From Thermosulfuriphilus ammonigenes (GTDB lineage: Bacteria > Desulfobacterota > Thermodesulfobacteria > Thermodesulfobacteriales > ST65), in NCBI RefSeq assembly GCF_011207455.1, contig NZ_CP048877.1, forward strand, positions 1,480,576 to 1,544,575: a stretch of 64,000 nt of DNA. The letters are read 5' to 3'. The position numbers and the translations under genes were made by a program. Below the pieces are notes generated by a model that was not told where the DNA came from, made no database searches, and saw only the letters and a program-made list of their open reading frames with translations. This document shows positions 44,941-54,754 of the stretch, one piece after another (within the stretch, counting starts at the first letter, position 1; every line of letters starts with the position of its first letter).

Positions 44941-47103
44941 ATGGGGGATGAGCCCCTGTATGTGGCCTTTATCTGGCACATGCATCAGCCCTTTTATTAT
45001 GATTGGCGTCGCGATTCCTTAAGCCTTCCCTGGGTAAGACTTCATGCTACCAAGGCTTACACCGATATGCCGGCCCTTCTTGAGGAATACCCTCGAGTAA
45101 GGGCCATCTTCAACCTTGTCCCCTCGTTGCTCAAACAGATAAAGTTCTATGAGAGTGGTGGGGATGATGAATTCCTAACCCTCTCCCGTAAGCCGGCCTC
45201 CGAGCTTAATCAGCGAGATCGAGAGTTTATCCTGGTCAATTTTTTTAGCTGTCACTGGGAGACCATGGTCAATCCCTATCCCCGCTATCGAGCCCTTCTA
45301 GAAAAGAGAGGCCTCTCCACGGATCAGGCTTCCATTCGGGCCGCGGTATCGAATTTTTCTGATCAAGATTTTCTTGATCTTCAGGTCTGGTTTAATCTAA
45401 CCTGGATAGGCTTTTATTTGCGAGGAGATCCTCTTATCCGTCACCTTTTAGCTAAGGAGCGAACCTACTCTGAAGAAGATAAAAATCAGCTTCTTGATTT
45501 TCAGATTAAGGTTCTAAAAGAAGTTATTCCTCGTTACCGGCGTCTCCTGGAGAGTGGCCAGATAGAGATTAGCACCAGCCCTTTCTATCATCCCATCCTG
45601 CCGCTACTTATAGATAGCGATTGCGCCCGGCGATCTATGCCCCAGGTGGCCCTTCCTCCCCGATTTTCCTTCCCGGAAGATGCCCAGGCCCAGATAAAAC
45701 AAGCTTTAGACTATCATGAGGCCATCTTTGGCAGGCGTCCTCAGGGATTGTGGCCCTCTGAAGGCTCGGTCTCGCCGGAACTTGTGCCCATTCTTGAGGA
45801 CTGTGGTCTTATCTGGGCGGCTACTGATGAGGAGATCCTCTTCCATAGCCTTCCTGATCCCTCTCCGGCGGCCCTGTTTCAACCATATCTGGTGAACATA
45901 AACGGGGCCCGGGTAAATATGGTCTTTCGGCATCATGGGCTCTCGGATCGGATTGGTTTTGTCTATCAGCGCAATCCGGCCTCTCAAAGTGTGGAGGATT
46001 TTATCGAGGAGTTGAGGCGTATCAGGGCATTTTGTTTTTCTCATGGGTCGGGTCCCTGGTTGGTTTCGATAATTCTTGATGGAGAAAATCCCTGGGAGTA
46101 CTACCCCGATGGGGGGGAGGCCTTTTTGCGGGGCCTCTATGAGGCCCTATCCGAGGCTAAAGACCTGGAAACCGTTACCTTGGTCGATTTCCTGACCAGT
46201 CATTCCCCCCGTGTCTCTCTGGAGAATCTTTTTACCGGTTCCTGGATTAACCATAATTTTGACATCTGGATCGGCGGCGAGGAAGAGAATAAGGCCTGGA
46301 CTTTACTTGGTCAGACTCGAAGATGGTTTAAAGAGCGAGAGAAAGAGCTATCTTCGGCAGAGCGTCAAGCGGCCTATGAGGCTATCATGGCTGCCGAAGG
46401 AAGTGATTGGTTTTGGTGGTTCGGGGATCACTTCTCCAGTAATTATGATGCCGAGTTTGATCGGCTCTTTCGGGGGCATCTTGTCAGAGTATATGAGAGT
46501 TGTGGGCATCATCCTCCCGCTGAGTTGTCCCTGTCTATCAGACGTCTCCGGCGGGTAGAACCCCAGCGAACTCCAGTGGGGTTTATCTCCCCGGTAATAG
46601 ACGGAAAGGTAAGCCATTTTCTGGAATGGAGTGGTTCGGGTTACTATAGCCTTTCTGATTTTGGTTCGGCCATGTATCTGGGGCCTGGTTTGATTGAGGC
46701 CGTCTATTTCGGTTTTAATCTGAAAGAGATCTTCTTCAGGTTAGACCCTCAAGAGCCTTTAAACAATTGGCCTGAAGATATCGAAATTAATATTATTCTT
46801 TCGGGCAGACACAAGGCCGTTCTTAGCTTTAAACCGCGGGCCGAAAATATAATAGATACATATCGGATACGTCTCGACGATCGGGTCATTTCCGCTAGGC
46901 AGGAGGGAGGAAAGCTGGCTGTCGCCAAGATAATTGAGCTTTCGATCCCCTTTTCGGTGCTCAATTTTAGGGTTGGAGAAAATGTCATTTTTTGGATAGA
47001 AATTCTGGAAAAGGGTCTGGTCAGGGAAAGAGTGCCCCGGATGAGCTATCTTTCCTTTACAGTCCCAGACGAAAATTTCGAGCAAATCTTCTGGCAGGTC
47101 TGA
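44941..47103 (+). CDS. GH57 family glycoside hydrolase
   Basis: The 720-residue protein has the GH57 architecture. HMHQPFYYD at the N-terminus is the first conserved region. The likely nucleophile Glu274 is in GLWPSEGSVSPEL, and the acid/base Asp380 is in IILDGENPWEYY. A C-terminal beta domain of about 170 residues follows. GH57 members cut or transfer alpha-1,4-glucans (amylase, 4-alpha-glucanotransferase, branching enzyme); the exact activity is open. No signal peptide, so it acts on cytoplasmic glycogen. galT lies 10 bases downstream. Confidence 0.92.
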   Translation: MGDEPLYVAFIWHMHQPFYYDWRRDSLSLPWVRLHATKAYTDMPALLEEYPRVRAIFNLVPSLLKQIKFYESGGDDEFLTLSRKPASELNQRDREFILVNFFSCHWETMVNPYPRYRALLEKRGLSTDQASIRAAVSNFSDQDFLDLQVWFNLTWIGFYLRGDPLIRHLLAKERTYSEEDKNQLLDFQIKVLKEVIPRYRRLLESGQIEISTSPFYHPILPLLIDSDCARRSMPQVALPPRFSFPEDAQAQIKQALDYHEAIFGRRPQGLWPSEGSVSPELVPILEDCGLIWAATDEEILFHSLPDPSPAALFQPYLVNINGARVNMVFRHHGLSDRIGFVYQRNPASQSVEDFIEELRRIRAFCFSHGSGPWLVSIILDGENPWEYYPDGGEAFLRGLYEALSEAKDLETVTLVDFLTSHSPRVSLENLFTGSWINHNFDIWIGGEEENKAWTLLGQTRRWFKEREKELSSAERQAAYEAIMAAEGSDWFWWFGDHFSSNYDAEFDRLFRGHLVRVYESCGHHPPAELSLSIRRLRRVEPQRTPVGFISPVIDGKVSHFLEWSGSGYYSLSDFGSAMYLGPGLIEAVYFGFNLKEIFFRLDPQEPLNNWPEDIEINIILSGRHKAVLSFKPRAENIIDTYRIRLDDRVISARQEGGKLAVAKIIELSIPFSVLNFRVGENVIFWIEILEKGLVRERVPRMSYLSFTVPDENFEQIFWQV

Positions 47104-47113
47104 AGGAGGAATT

Positions 47114-48115
47114 ATGCCTGAATTGCGAAAAGACCCCATCGTGGGGCGGTGGGTGATTATTGCTAAGGAGCGGGGCAAGCGTCCCTCGGATTTCGTTGTC
47201 GAGAAAGAAAAGACGAAGGGCGGGTTCTGTCCCCTCTGCCCTGGGCACGAGTACACCACCCCTCCGGAGGTTTTGGCCTACGGGAGACCGCCGGGAGCCC
47301 CTCCCAATAGTCCGGACTGGACCCTTCGGGTAGTACCCAACAAGTATCCGGCCCTTATCATAGAAGGAGATCTCTGGAAGGAGGGAGAGGGTATCTATGA
47401 TAAGATGAACGGCATTGGTGCCCACGAAGTCATCGTTGAGACCCCCAATCATCAGGAAACTCTAGCCGATATTCCTCCGGAGAGATTGGTTCAGGTCTAT
47501 TGGGCCTATCGGGATCGTATGGTCGATTTGGCTCGAGATCATCGTTTCCGCTATGTGATGATATTTAAAAATTTTGGTCAGGCCGCTGGAGCATCTTTGG
47601 AGCATTCCCATTCCCAGCTTATCGCCCTTCCTATTGTCCCCCAGCTGGTTCGTGAGGAGATAAAGGGGGCCAAACTCTATTATGATTATAAAGAACGCTG
47701 TATCTTCTGCGATATAATCCACCAAGAACTTCAACAGAACATCCGAATTATTTGCGAAAATGAAGAATTTCTCTGTATAAGCCCCTTTGCCCCCCGGTCA
47801 CCCTTTGAAATGTGGATTCTCCCTAAAAGGCATCATTCTGACTTTCGTAGTGTGGATGACAAACAATTTCGAGCTTTGGCTGAAATTTTTTCTGAAGCCT
47901 TAAGAAGGCTCGATGCCGCTATCCCTCGCTGTCCCTTTAACTATGTTCTTCATACGGCTCCCCTGAGGGAGTCTTACCTTGAACACTACCACTGGCATTT
48001 TGAAATTATGCCCAAGCTTACTCGTATCGCCGGTTTTGAATGGGGCACCGGGTTTTATATTAATCCTACGCCTCCAGAGGAGGCGGCCAGATTTTTAAGA
48101 GAAATCACCCTTTAG
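47114..48115 (+). CDS. galT: Galactose-1-phosphate uridylyltransferase GalT
   Basis: The 333-residue protein has an N-terminal CPLC/CPGHE zinc site (Cys39, Cys42) and the active-site segment H164-S-H166-S-Q168 in SLEHSHSQLIA. A second HYHWHFEIMP motif is in the C-terminal half. It swaps UMP (or in some relatives AMP) between glucose-1-phosphate and galactose-1-phosphate. Neighbouring GH57 and glycogen genes make use of glucose-1-phosphate plausible, and some thermophile relatives act on ADP-glucose. Confidence 0.9.
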   Translation: MPELRKDPIVGRWVIIAKERGKRPSDFVVEKEKTKGGFCPLCPGHEYTTPPEVLAYGRPPGAPPNSPDWTLRVVPNKYPALIIEGDLWKEGEGIYDKMNGIGAHEVIVETPNHQETLADIPPERLVQVYWAYRDRMVDLARDHRFRYVMIFKNFGQAAGASLEHSHSQLIALPIVPQLVREEIKGAKLYYDYKERCIFCDIIHQELQQNIRIICENEEFLCISPFAPRSPFEMWILPKRHHSDFRSVDDKQFRALAEIFSEALRRLDAAIPRCPFNYVLHTAPLRESYLEHYHWHFEIMPKLTRIAGFEWGTGFYINPTPPEEAARFLREITL

Positions 48116-50257
48116 ATGAATGGTCCAAAGGTAAGGCAACTTTATCCGGTTGGTAAAAAAAGATCTTTGGGTCTCAAAGAAGCGCTCTGTCTCCTTGAAA
48201 CCCTCTCCGGCCAGGACAGGCCTCAACCCCGCTTAGAGAGAATTCTAGAGGTTCTTCTCCATCTGATGGGCCTTGAGCGGGGAGGGATTTACCTTCGGGA
48301 TCTTGATCGTCGAATTCTAACGCCTCTGGTTACGATAGGTTTGAGCCCGGACACGCCAGATGATTCTCCCGATAATGTCTTGGGCTACGTGCTTCTTAAT
48401 GGCGAGCCTCTGTTTAGAAAGCGTATAGATAATGAAGATGAGGCCTTTGCCTCTCCAATTTTTCGGGGGGTGGCCTCCTGTGCCCTTCTTCCATGGTCAG
48501 AAGAGCCTAGAGGGGTTTTGATTCTCCTTTCCTCTCAGCCGAGAGATTGGTCTTTAGAGGAAAAGGACTTTTGCCTTTTAGGGCTCCGGTTGATTATCCA
48601 GCTCATCCGGGAGATTGGCCTGGTTGAAGAAATTAGAGATCAAGGACGTCTAGTCCGGCTTGTCAAACGTTTAAATCAGGCCTTCCATCCCGCTCATGAT
48701 CTGACGAAAACTTTGAACTCTCTGGTGGAAGGCCTTCAGGAGACCTTGGAGCTCTCCGGTGTGGCCGCTAAGCTGGATTTAAGGGGTAAGATTATTCAGG
48801 CCCGTTCAGGAAGATTGCCTGAGTACTGTGAGGGTACTTGCCTGCGGGCGGCGGAGACTAAAGTCCTTCTTTGCGAAGAGGCTCTGGTCTTCCGAGGGGA
48901 AATTAGGCCCTACCAGACTGTGGTTTGCCTTCCCTTTGAGATCCCACGAGGTCAGGGGGGCCTCTGTCTCTTTTCTCCTGAAGGCAAAGATGGGCTTTGC
49001 CGGGCCCTTTACATTCTAAGACCTCTCTTAAGCATCCTTTCTCGGGGGCTTTCTACCCTTGTCGCCTTGGAGGAAGTGCGCCAGCAGGCCCAGAAAAACC
49101 AGGTTGTTGCTGAACAACTTACCGGCCTCTACGAAATAGGCCTTCATCTCCTGGTCCCCAGTAGCCCTCATGATATCGCTCAGGAGTTTCTTTATCAGCT
49201 AACCACCCATCCTGGTCTTTCCTGCCCCAAGGCAGCTCTGGTTCTCAAAAGGGATCATCGTCGCTATCTGGCCGAGGTTCGAGAAGAAGGTAGGGTGATT
49301 TTTAGTGGTTCTGTTTCTCTACCCCGGGAGGGGTTACCTCCCGAAATAGCAAATCTTATGGGGCCTGATCCCCTGATTTACCCTCTTATGGCCGGGCCAG
49401 AGTCTTTAGGGGTTCTGGTCTTAGAAGGGGTTCCTTCTTACCAGGACGATCGGGGGTTCCGACTTTTAGCCAGTTATTTAGCCGTCAGTCTGGAAAAGGC
49501 CCTTCTTTACTCCGGCCTTGAACGGGCCAACAGGGAGCTTTTGATCACCAAAGATCGTCTTGTGGATTCTGAAAAGAGGGCCGCTCTTGGTGAATTGGCG
49601 GCAGCCATTGCCCACGAAATCCGCAATCCCTTAAGCATCTTGGGAGGCCTGGCCCACCGGGCGACGAGAGCTAAATCTTACGAAGAGGTTCAAAAATATC
49701 TCCAACGTCTAATCTCTCAAGTGGCTCGTCTGGAGAAGGTCCTGCGGGGCCTTTTGGATGTTAACTATCGCTGCCCTCAATGTTTTGGTCAGGAGGATCT
49801 CAATCGTCTGGTAGAAGAGGCCCTTTTCCTGCTGGAAAAGGAGATAGGAGCCCGAGGGCTAAGGGTAGAGAAAGATTTTCAGAGTTTACCCCCGGTGGAT
49901 TGTGATGGTCAGGAGATTCGTTATGTCCTCTCCTGTCTTATTCTTAACGCCATCCAGGCCATGGGTGAGGGCGGAGTCCTAAGTATTAAGACCTATTCTG
50001 TTGCCGAGCCTGATCCTGGAGTTGTTTGCGAGGTAAGCGATACCGGTGGAGGAATCCCTTTAGAGATTTTGCCCAACATATTTAACCCTTTCTTTGGGAC
50101 CAAAAGAAGCCGGGGTCTGGGCTTGGCCCTGGCCTACCGCATTGTTCGTTTTCATGAGGGGGAAATCTTGGTGGATAATCGGCCGGGTAAGGGAGCAACA
50201 TTTATTGTCAGACTGCCCCTTAGAGGTAAGAGCAGAAGAATTTTCAGAAAGGAGTGA
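48116..50257 (+). CDS. GAF-domain histidine kinase
   Basis: The 713-residue protein has GAF-like sensor segments in the first ~480 residues, then a HisKA domain with phosphoacceptor His500 (AIAHEIRNPLSI). The ATPase has an N box LILNAIQAM, G1 DTGGGIP and the G2 RGLGLALAYRIV motif. It starts one base after the galT stop, and its receiver partner gene lies 5 bases downstream, so the pair forms a two-component system. No membrane segment is seen; the input is presumably an intracellular ligand. Confidence 0.9.
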   Translation: MNGPKVRQLYPVGKKRSLGLKEALCLLETLSGQDRPQPRLERILEVLLHLMGLERGGIYLRDLDRRILTPLVTIGLSPDTPDDSPDNVLGYVLLNGEPLFRKRIDNEDEAFASPIFRGVASCALLPWSEEPRGVLILLSSQPRDWSLEEKDFCLLGLRLIIQLIREIGLVEEIRDQGRLVRLVKRLNQAFHPAHDLTKTLNSLVEGLQETLELSGVAAKLDLRGKIIQARSGRLPEYCEGTCLRAAETKVLLCEEALVFRGEIRPYQTVVCLPFEIPRGQGGLCLFSPEGKDGLCRALYILRPLLSILSRGLSTLVALEEVRQQAQKNQVVAEQLTGLYEIGLHLLVPSSPHDIAQEFLYQLTTHPGLSCPKAALVLKRDHRRYLAEVREEGRVIFSGSVSLPREGLPPEIANLMGPDPLIYPLMAGPESLGVLVLEGVPSYQDDRGFRLLASYLAVSLEKALLYSGLERANRELLITKDRLVDSEKRAALGELAAAIAHEIRNPLSILGGLAHRATRAKSYEEVQKYLQRLISQVARLEKVLRGLLDVNYRCPQCFGQEDLNRLVEEALFLLEKEIGARGLRVEKDFQSLPPVDCDGQEIRYVLSCLILNAIQAMGEGGVLSIKTYSVAEPDPGVVCEVSDTGGGIPLEILPNIFNPFFGTKRSRGLGLALAYRIVRFHEGEILVDNRPGKGATFIVRLPLRGKSRRIFRKE

Positions 50258-50261
50258 GCTT

Positions 50262-50639
50262 ATGGCAGAGAGGAAACCCAAAATTTTACTGGTGGATGAC
50301 GAGGAAAGCATCCATGTCCTTTATCGAGAAGAACTGGAAGAGGAGGGCTATGAGGTTTATTCGGCCTTAAATGGAGAGGAGGCCCTCAAGATGGCCGAGG
50401 AGGTGGATCCCGATTTAGTTATTCTGGATATCAACATGCCGGGGATGGATGGTATAGAGGTCTTAAGACAGCTTAAGGAGAAAAAACCTAATCGACCAGT
50501 TATCCTCAGCTCGGCCTACCCAGAGTACAAACAGGATCTGGCCTCCTGGGCTTCAGATGACTATATCGTAAAGTCATATAATCTTGATGAGCTCAAGGCC
50601 TCGGTCAAACGTCAGCTCCAGCGAGTTCTGGGGGGGTAA
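50262..50639 (+). CDS. Single-domain response regulator
   Basis: This 125-residue CheY-like receiver has the acidic pocket DDEE (13-16), phosphorylated Asp56 in ILDINMPGMDG, the Ser/Thr position in LSSAYP and the conserved Lys in VKSYN. No output domain. AAAGGAGTGAG precedes the ATG at 50262; a longer frame reading from 50094 would overlap the kinase by 164 bases and adds nothing. The adjacent GAF kinase is the likely phosphodonor. Confidence 0.93.
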   Translation: MAERKPKILLVDDEESIHVLYREELEEEGYEVYSALNGEEALKMAEEVDPDLVILDINMPGMDGIEVLRQLKEKKPNRPVILSSAYPEYKQDLASWASDDYIVKSYNLDELKASVKRQLQRVLGG

Positions 50640-51549
50640 GAGGAACCAGGAGAGAAACCCTCTGGTCTCCGCTTAAGCCGGTAGTCTTCACCTTTATACC
50701 ATAAAGACGCCGGAGGCGTCTTAAGGGGGTTGAGGTAGCCAAATCTTCGAGCCTGTGGCCATCATAACGGAATTCAATGCATCCCTTATCATGAGCTAAT
50801 AGGCTGGTACGAATAAGGATTGCCTTATGGGCCTCTCTCGGTTGGGCCTCAATGATGGAGGCCAGTATCCAGCAGATGGCCTCCGAAAAATCCCCCTTTC
50901 TTCCCCTCAAGGTGGGGAGTCCCTCCCCAGGTTTGACGAAAAAAACGGCCTGTCTAAAGGTAAAAAGTTCCATGAATTCTACGACTTCAAAGATCACCTG
51001 GTTGAGGGAAAGATTGCTCTGGTTTCTCTGCCCCAAATAGTGTTGATAGAGGGCCAGAGCCTTCAAAAAAGCCCTAATTTCTCCTAATCCCTGTCGAAAA
51101 CGGGAAAGAAAGGTCTCCAGGTTTGGTGCCCCATCCCCTTTCATCTCCAGGTCAAGCAAATCTATCCTCCCCGAGAGGGCCGAGACCAAATTACTCATCC
51201 GGTTAAGGACCTTTTCAAAGAAGGAGGAATGATAGAGAAATCCCCCCTTTTGTCCAACCTCAGCCCCGGAAACGAGAAACCCCCTGGCCAAGGGAGCGAT
51301 GCGGATATCGTATTGTCGATCTGGTTCTTTTTCAAAGAAGGCTTCAGGGATAAAAAGAGGACTCCTTTTTTGATAGGCCTTTTTTAACCAAGATTCTAAA
51401 GTCTGCCCTTTAGCTTTTAAGCCTTTAAGGATGGAACCTTCCAATCCTCTAACTGAAGACCAGCTCTTTTTACCCCGGTAGGGGAGAAAGATATCAAACC
51501 CTGAGCCAAAGATTTCCGCTGATGGCGTTGGCTGATTTCTGCGAGACAT
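50605..51549 (-). CDS. Degenerate histidine-kinase-like protein, unknown
   Basis: This 314-residue protein has a central four-helix region (VLNRMSNLVSALSGRIDLLD and a later ILASIIEAQ) that resembles a HisKA/HATPase core. However, there is no phosphoacceptor His, no N-box Asn and no GxG motif. It may be a pseudokinase or docking partner of the GAF kinase/CheY-like pair, whose 3' end it overlaps by 35 bases. AGGAAAATC precedes the ATG. The function is unknown; the kinase resemblance is by pattern only. Confidence 0.55.
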   Translation of the reverse strand: MSRRNQPTPSAEIFGSGFDIFLPYRGKKSWSSVRGLEGSILKGLKAKGQTLESWLKKAYQKRSPLFIPEAFFEKEPDRQYDIRIAPLARGFLVSGAEVGQKGGFLYHSSFFEKVLNRMSNLVSALSGRIDLLDLEMKGDGAPNLETFLSRFRQGLGEIRAFLKALALYQHYLGQRNQSNLSLNQVIFEVVEFMELFTFRQAVFFVKPGEGLPTLRGRKGDFSEAICWILASIIEAQPREAHKAILIRTSLLAHDKGCIEFRYDGHRLEDLATSTPLRRLRRLYGIKVKTTGLSGDQRVSLLVPLTPPELAGADV

Positions 51550-51712
51550 GATTTTCCTGCTTTATTTTCGACTGGCCTGAAATAATGCAAGAGATATTCC
51601 AGTGCCTGCGGGTCCAAAAAAGCCTTAAAGGGAGGAAAATCCGATCTAATAGCCCTTTTGTGAGCTAAAGTATAAGAGAAAATAAGAAGTTAATTTCTTA
51701 GACAACGGAAGC

Positions 51713-52684
51713 TTATTTCTCTTCCATCTTCTCCTTATACCAGACCACCGTCTTTTGAAGACCTGTTTCTAAATCCACCAGTTCTTTAAGTCCTAAAATA
51801 TTTTCGGCTTTAGATGTATCAGCCAAAGAGTGCCTGACATCTCCAGGGCGAGGCGGAGCATAGATTGGCTCCAGATCACTACCGATTATCTGAGCGATGA
51901 GCCGATAGAGTTCGTTGATGGTCGTCCTCCGGCCACAGGCGATGTTAAACACCTCCCCCACCGCTTCAGGGCCGGCGAAACAGGCCCGAAGGTTGGCCTC
52001 AACGACGTTGTCAATATAGGTGAAGTCCCGGCTCTGTTCACCATCACCGAAGATTACGGGAGGCTCCCCCTTAAGGAGTGCCGTGATAAATTTGGGCACT
52101 ACAGCTGCATACATAGAATGGGGGTCCTGTCGGGGGCCAAAGACATTGAAATACCGAAGGATTACTGTCTCCAGACCATAAACTTGACTAAAGACCTGGC
52201 AGTAATACTCCCCGGTGAGTTTGGATACGGCATAAGGAGAGAGCGGACTGGGGGCCATGGTCTCCTTCTTAGGAATGACCTTTCCTGAAGGGTCCTCCTT
52301 GTCACCATAGGCTGAAGAGGAGGCCGCGTAAATAAAGCGTTTTACTCCCGTCTCTTTAGCGGCCCATAGGAGGTTGAGGGTTCCGTTTATGTTGATTTCA
52401 TTGGTGGTTTGGGGGTCTTCAATGGATCGGGGGACTGATCCTAGAGCTGCCTCATGAAAGATATAGTCTACTCCTTCACAGGCCTTGAGACAGAGAGATC
52501 GGTCCCGGATATCACCCCGGATGATCTCCAAGTTCTGAATCAGATTGGGGGAAAAGTGAAGGTTTTCCTCCCGGCCATTAGAGAAATCGTCCAGAACTCT
52601 AACCAGGTGTCCATCTTTTAGGAGACGTTCGGTGAGGTTAGAGCCGATGAAACCGGCCCCGCCGGTAACGAGAAAGCGGGTCAT
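51713..52684 (-). CDS. NAD-dependent sugar-nucleotide epimerase (GalE/WbpP-like)
   Basis: The 323-residue extended SDR protein has the TGGAGFIGS nucleotide motif, the catalytic S...YxxxK set (ASSSAYG, YAVSK) and the RYFNVFGPRQDP region. It fits UDP-glucose or UDP-GlcNAc 4-epimerase and related dehydratases. The lack of a C-terminal extension argues against the larger dehydratases. With galT and the GH57 gene nearby, UDP-galactose/UDP-glucose exchange is a reasonable role. Confidence 0.87.
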   Translation of the reverse strand: MTRFLVTGGAGFIGSNLTERLLKDGHLVRVLDDFSNGREENLHFSPNLIQNLEIIRGDIRDRSLCLKACEGVDYIFHEAALGSVPRSIEDPQTTNEININGTLNLLWAAKETGVKRFIYAASSSAYGDKEDPSGKVIPKKETMAPSPLSPYAVSKLTGEYYCQVFSQVYGLETVILRYFNVFGPRQDPHSMYAAVVPKFITALLKGEPPVIFGDGEQSRDFTYIDNVVEANLRACFAGPEAVGEVFNIACGRRTTINELYRLIAQIIGSDLEPIYAPPRPGDVRHSLADTSKAENILGLKELVDLETGLQKTVVWYKEKMEEK

Positions 52685-52705
52685 CTTTTCCTCCTTGATC
52701 AGTTT

Positions 52706-53740
52706 TTAAGAGGTTTCGGAATTCTTTTCGGGTTCTCTAATGCCAAGATTCTGCATCTTGTAAAGGAGGGCCTTGTAACTTATCTGAAGGATTTCCGCCG
52801 TCCGGCGCCGATTCCAGTTAGTCCTCTCTAAGACTACCTCAATGAGTTCTCTTTCTACGTAGTCAAAAATCTTACGGCGGATCTCCTTAAGAGGGATGGA
52901 ACCATTGCCGTAAGGGGCCAGCTCCTCTCGGACCAAATCTTTGAGATTAGTGGCCTTAGTGGTAGGAGGCTCCACTTCCGCCGAGGCCTCCATGTGGCGA
53001 CGAATGTCTTGAGCGATAGGCTCCCAGTCTTTAAGGACCAAAAGACGGCGGATGTAGTTCTCTAACTCTCGGACATTACCCGGCCAGTGATATTCCATGA
53101 AGAGGTCCATTAAAGGCTTGGGGATCTCCTCTAACCCTCCCCCAAGCTGGGGGGCATATCTATCTATAAAATGTTGACACAGGAGAGGGATATCTTCTTT
53201 CCGGTTTCTCAAAGGGGGAACAACAATTTTGATGATGTTTAGACGAAAATAAAGATCTTCCCGAAAACGTCCTTCTCGAATATCCCGGTCCAGGTCGTGA
53301 TTAGTAGCCGCAATAACCCAGGTATTGACCCGAATATCCTTTTGCCCTCCTACCCGGCTAAATTCGCCATCTTGGAGGACTTGGAGCAGCTTGGCCTGAA
53401 GATGAAGGGGCATGTCGCCAATCTCATCAAGGAAAATTACTCCTCCGTTGGCCAGCTCAAATTTACCTAATTTCTGGGCTACAGCTCCGGTGAAGGCGCC
53501 CTTTTCATAGCCAAATAGCTCGCTTTCTAAAAGTTCTCCTGGCAGGGCGGCACAGTTTACCTTGACAAAGGGCTTGTCTTTCCGGTAGGAGAGCCGATGA
53601 AGGGCGCGGGCCACTAACTCTTTGCCCACGCCACTTTCTCCATAGATGACCACATTTAGGTCCGTGTTAACAACCTGGGTGATGAGTTCCTTTATGTTTT
53701 CAATGGCCGGACTTTGACCAATAATAAGCTCTAGGGCCAC
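52706..53740 (-). CDS. Sigma-54 enhancer-binding protein without receiver (PspF-like)
   Basis: The 344-residue protein has a central AAA+ domain with GESGVGKE, the GAFTGA loop that contacts sigma-54, and the R-finger region. A Fis-type HTH (RRRTAEILQISYKALLYKM) ends it. There is no N-terminal receiver or sensor domain, as in PspF. I chose GTG 53740 because an AAGGAGG site lies 5 bases before it; a longer reading starts at TTG 53842. It is a candidate activator of the two sigma-54-type promoters in the window, though not close to them. Confidence 0.92.
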   Translation of the reverse strand: MALELIIGQSPAIENIKELITQVVNTDLNVVIYGESGVGKELVARALHRLSYRKDKPFVKVNCAALPGELLESELFGYEKGAFTGAVAQKLGKFELANGGVIFLDEIGDMPLHLQAKLLQVLQDGEFSRVGGQKDIRVNTWVIAATNHDLDRDIREGRFREDLYFRLNIIKIVVPPLRNRKEDIPLLCQHFIDRYAPQLGGGLEEIPKPLMDLFMEYHWPGNVRELENYIRRLLVLKDWEPIAQDIRRHMEASAEVEPPTTKATNLKDLVREELAPYGNGSIPLKEIRRKIFDYVERELIEVVLERTNWNRRRTAEILQISYKALLYKMQNLGIREPEKNSETS

Positions 53741-53887
53741 CGGGGCCTCCTTAACAGATCTAAGAGAAGGTGTTTTGCGGTACCCTTTGTTTAAGATTCT
53801 ATCCTTTAACGATAATTCAGCTATCGGCCAAAAATCCAGCAAATTAAACAGCAGTTTGCCAAGAATATAAATAGGAAATTTTACCTA

Positions 53888-54754
53888 ATGACAATTACTA
53901 ATATAAAACAACGCATCGAGGAAGCCACGAATTTTATCGAAAAACAGGTTCCTTTCTGCCCGGCTCTCCTTCTTATTTTAGGGACCGGCCTTTCTGGGGT
54001 GGCTGAAAGGATACAAAAAGAACTGGAGATTCCCTATGAGGAGATTCCCCATTTCCCCACCTCTACGGTGCCCAGTCACCGGGGACGATTGCTTATGGGG
54101 CGTTTTGCCGGGCGCTATATCTGGGCCTTTCAGGGACGATTCCACTATTATGAAGGATACTCCGCCCAGGAGGTGACCTTTCCCCTTCGGGTGATGACTC
54201 GCCTTGGGGTAAAGACCCTCATTATTTCCAACGCCTCGGGGGGGCTCAATCTATCCTTCTCTCCGGGAGATATTATGCTCATTAGGGATCACATAAATCT
54301 TATTCCCGACAATCCTCTCCGAGGGCCTAATATAGACGAATGGGGGCCCCGGTTCCCGGATCTTTCCGAGGCCTATAGTCTGAGGCTAAGAGAGCTCATG
54401 AAGGAAGTGGCCCGGGAAGAAGGAATCGAACTCCGTGAGGGAGTCTATGTGGCTGTGGCCGGGCCCAGCCTGGAGACCCCGGCAGAGACTAGAATGCTTC
54501 GTCTCTTAGGAGCTGATGCCGTAGGGATGTCTACCACGCCAGAGGTCATTGTGGCTAATCACGCCGGCCTTGAGGTCTTGGGGCTTTCAGTAATCGCTAA
54601 TGTTAACGATCCAGACAACTTTCAGCCCATTCTTTTAGAAGATGTCATCTCTTCGGCAGAGGCTGCCGGGATCAAGTTGGAGAGGTTGGTGGCAGCCTTT
54701 CTTAAGCGTCTTCCGGAAGAATGGCTTAAAGGAGAACGTCGTGGCCGGGGATAA
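53888..54754 (+). CDS. Purine-nucleoside phosphorylase family protein (PNP/MTAP type)
   Basis: The 288-residue trimeric-type phosphorylase has LGTGLSGV, SHRGRLL, the NASGGLN phosphate loop and the AVAGPSLETPAE and GMSTTPEVI segments. It splits purine nucleosides with phosphate. The coupled downstream gene is an MTA/adenosine deaminase type protein; together they could degrade methylthioadenosine via methylthioinosine, as in some bacteria. GTG of the next gene lies inside this gene's end. Confidence 0.87.
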   Translation: MTITNIKQRIEEATNFIEKQVPFCPALLLILGTGLSGVAERIQKELEIPYEEIPHFPTSTVPSHRGRLLMGRFAGRYIWAFQGRFHYYEGYSAQEVTFPLRVMTRLGVKTLIISNASGGLNLSFSPGDIMLIRDHINLIPDNPLRGPNIDEWGPRFPDLSEAYSLRLRELMKEVAREEGIELREGVYVAVAGPSLETPAETRMLRLLGADAVGMSTTPEVIVANHAGLEVLGLSVIANVNDPDNFQPILLEDVISSAEAAGIKLERLVAAFLKRLPEEWLKGERRGRG

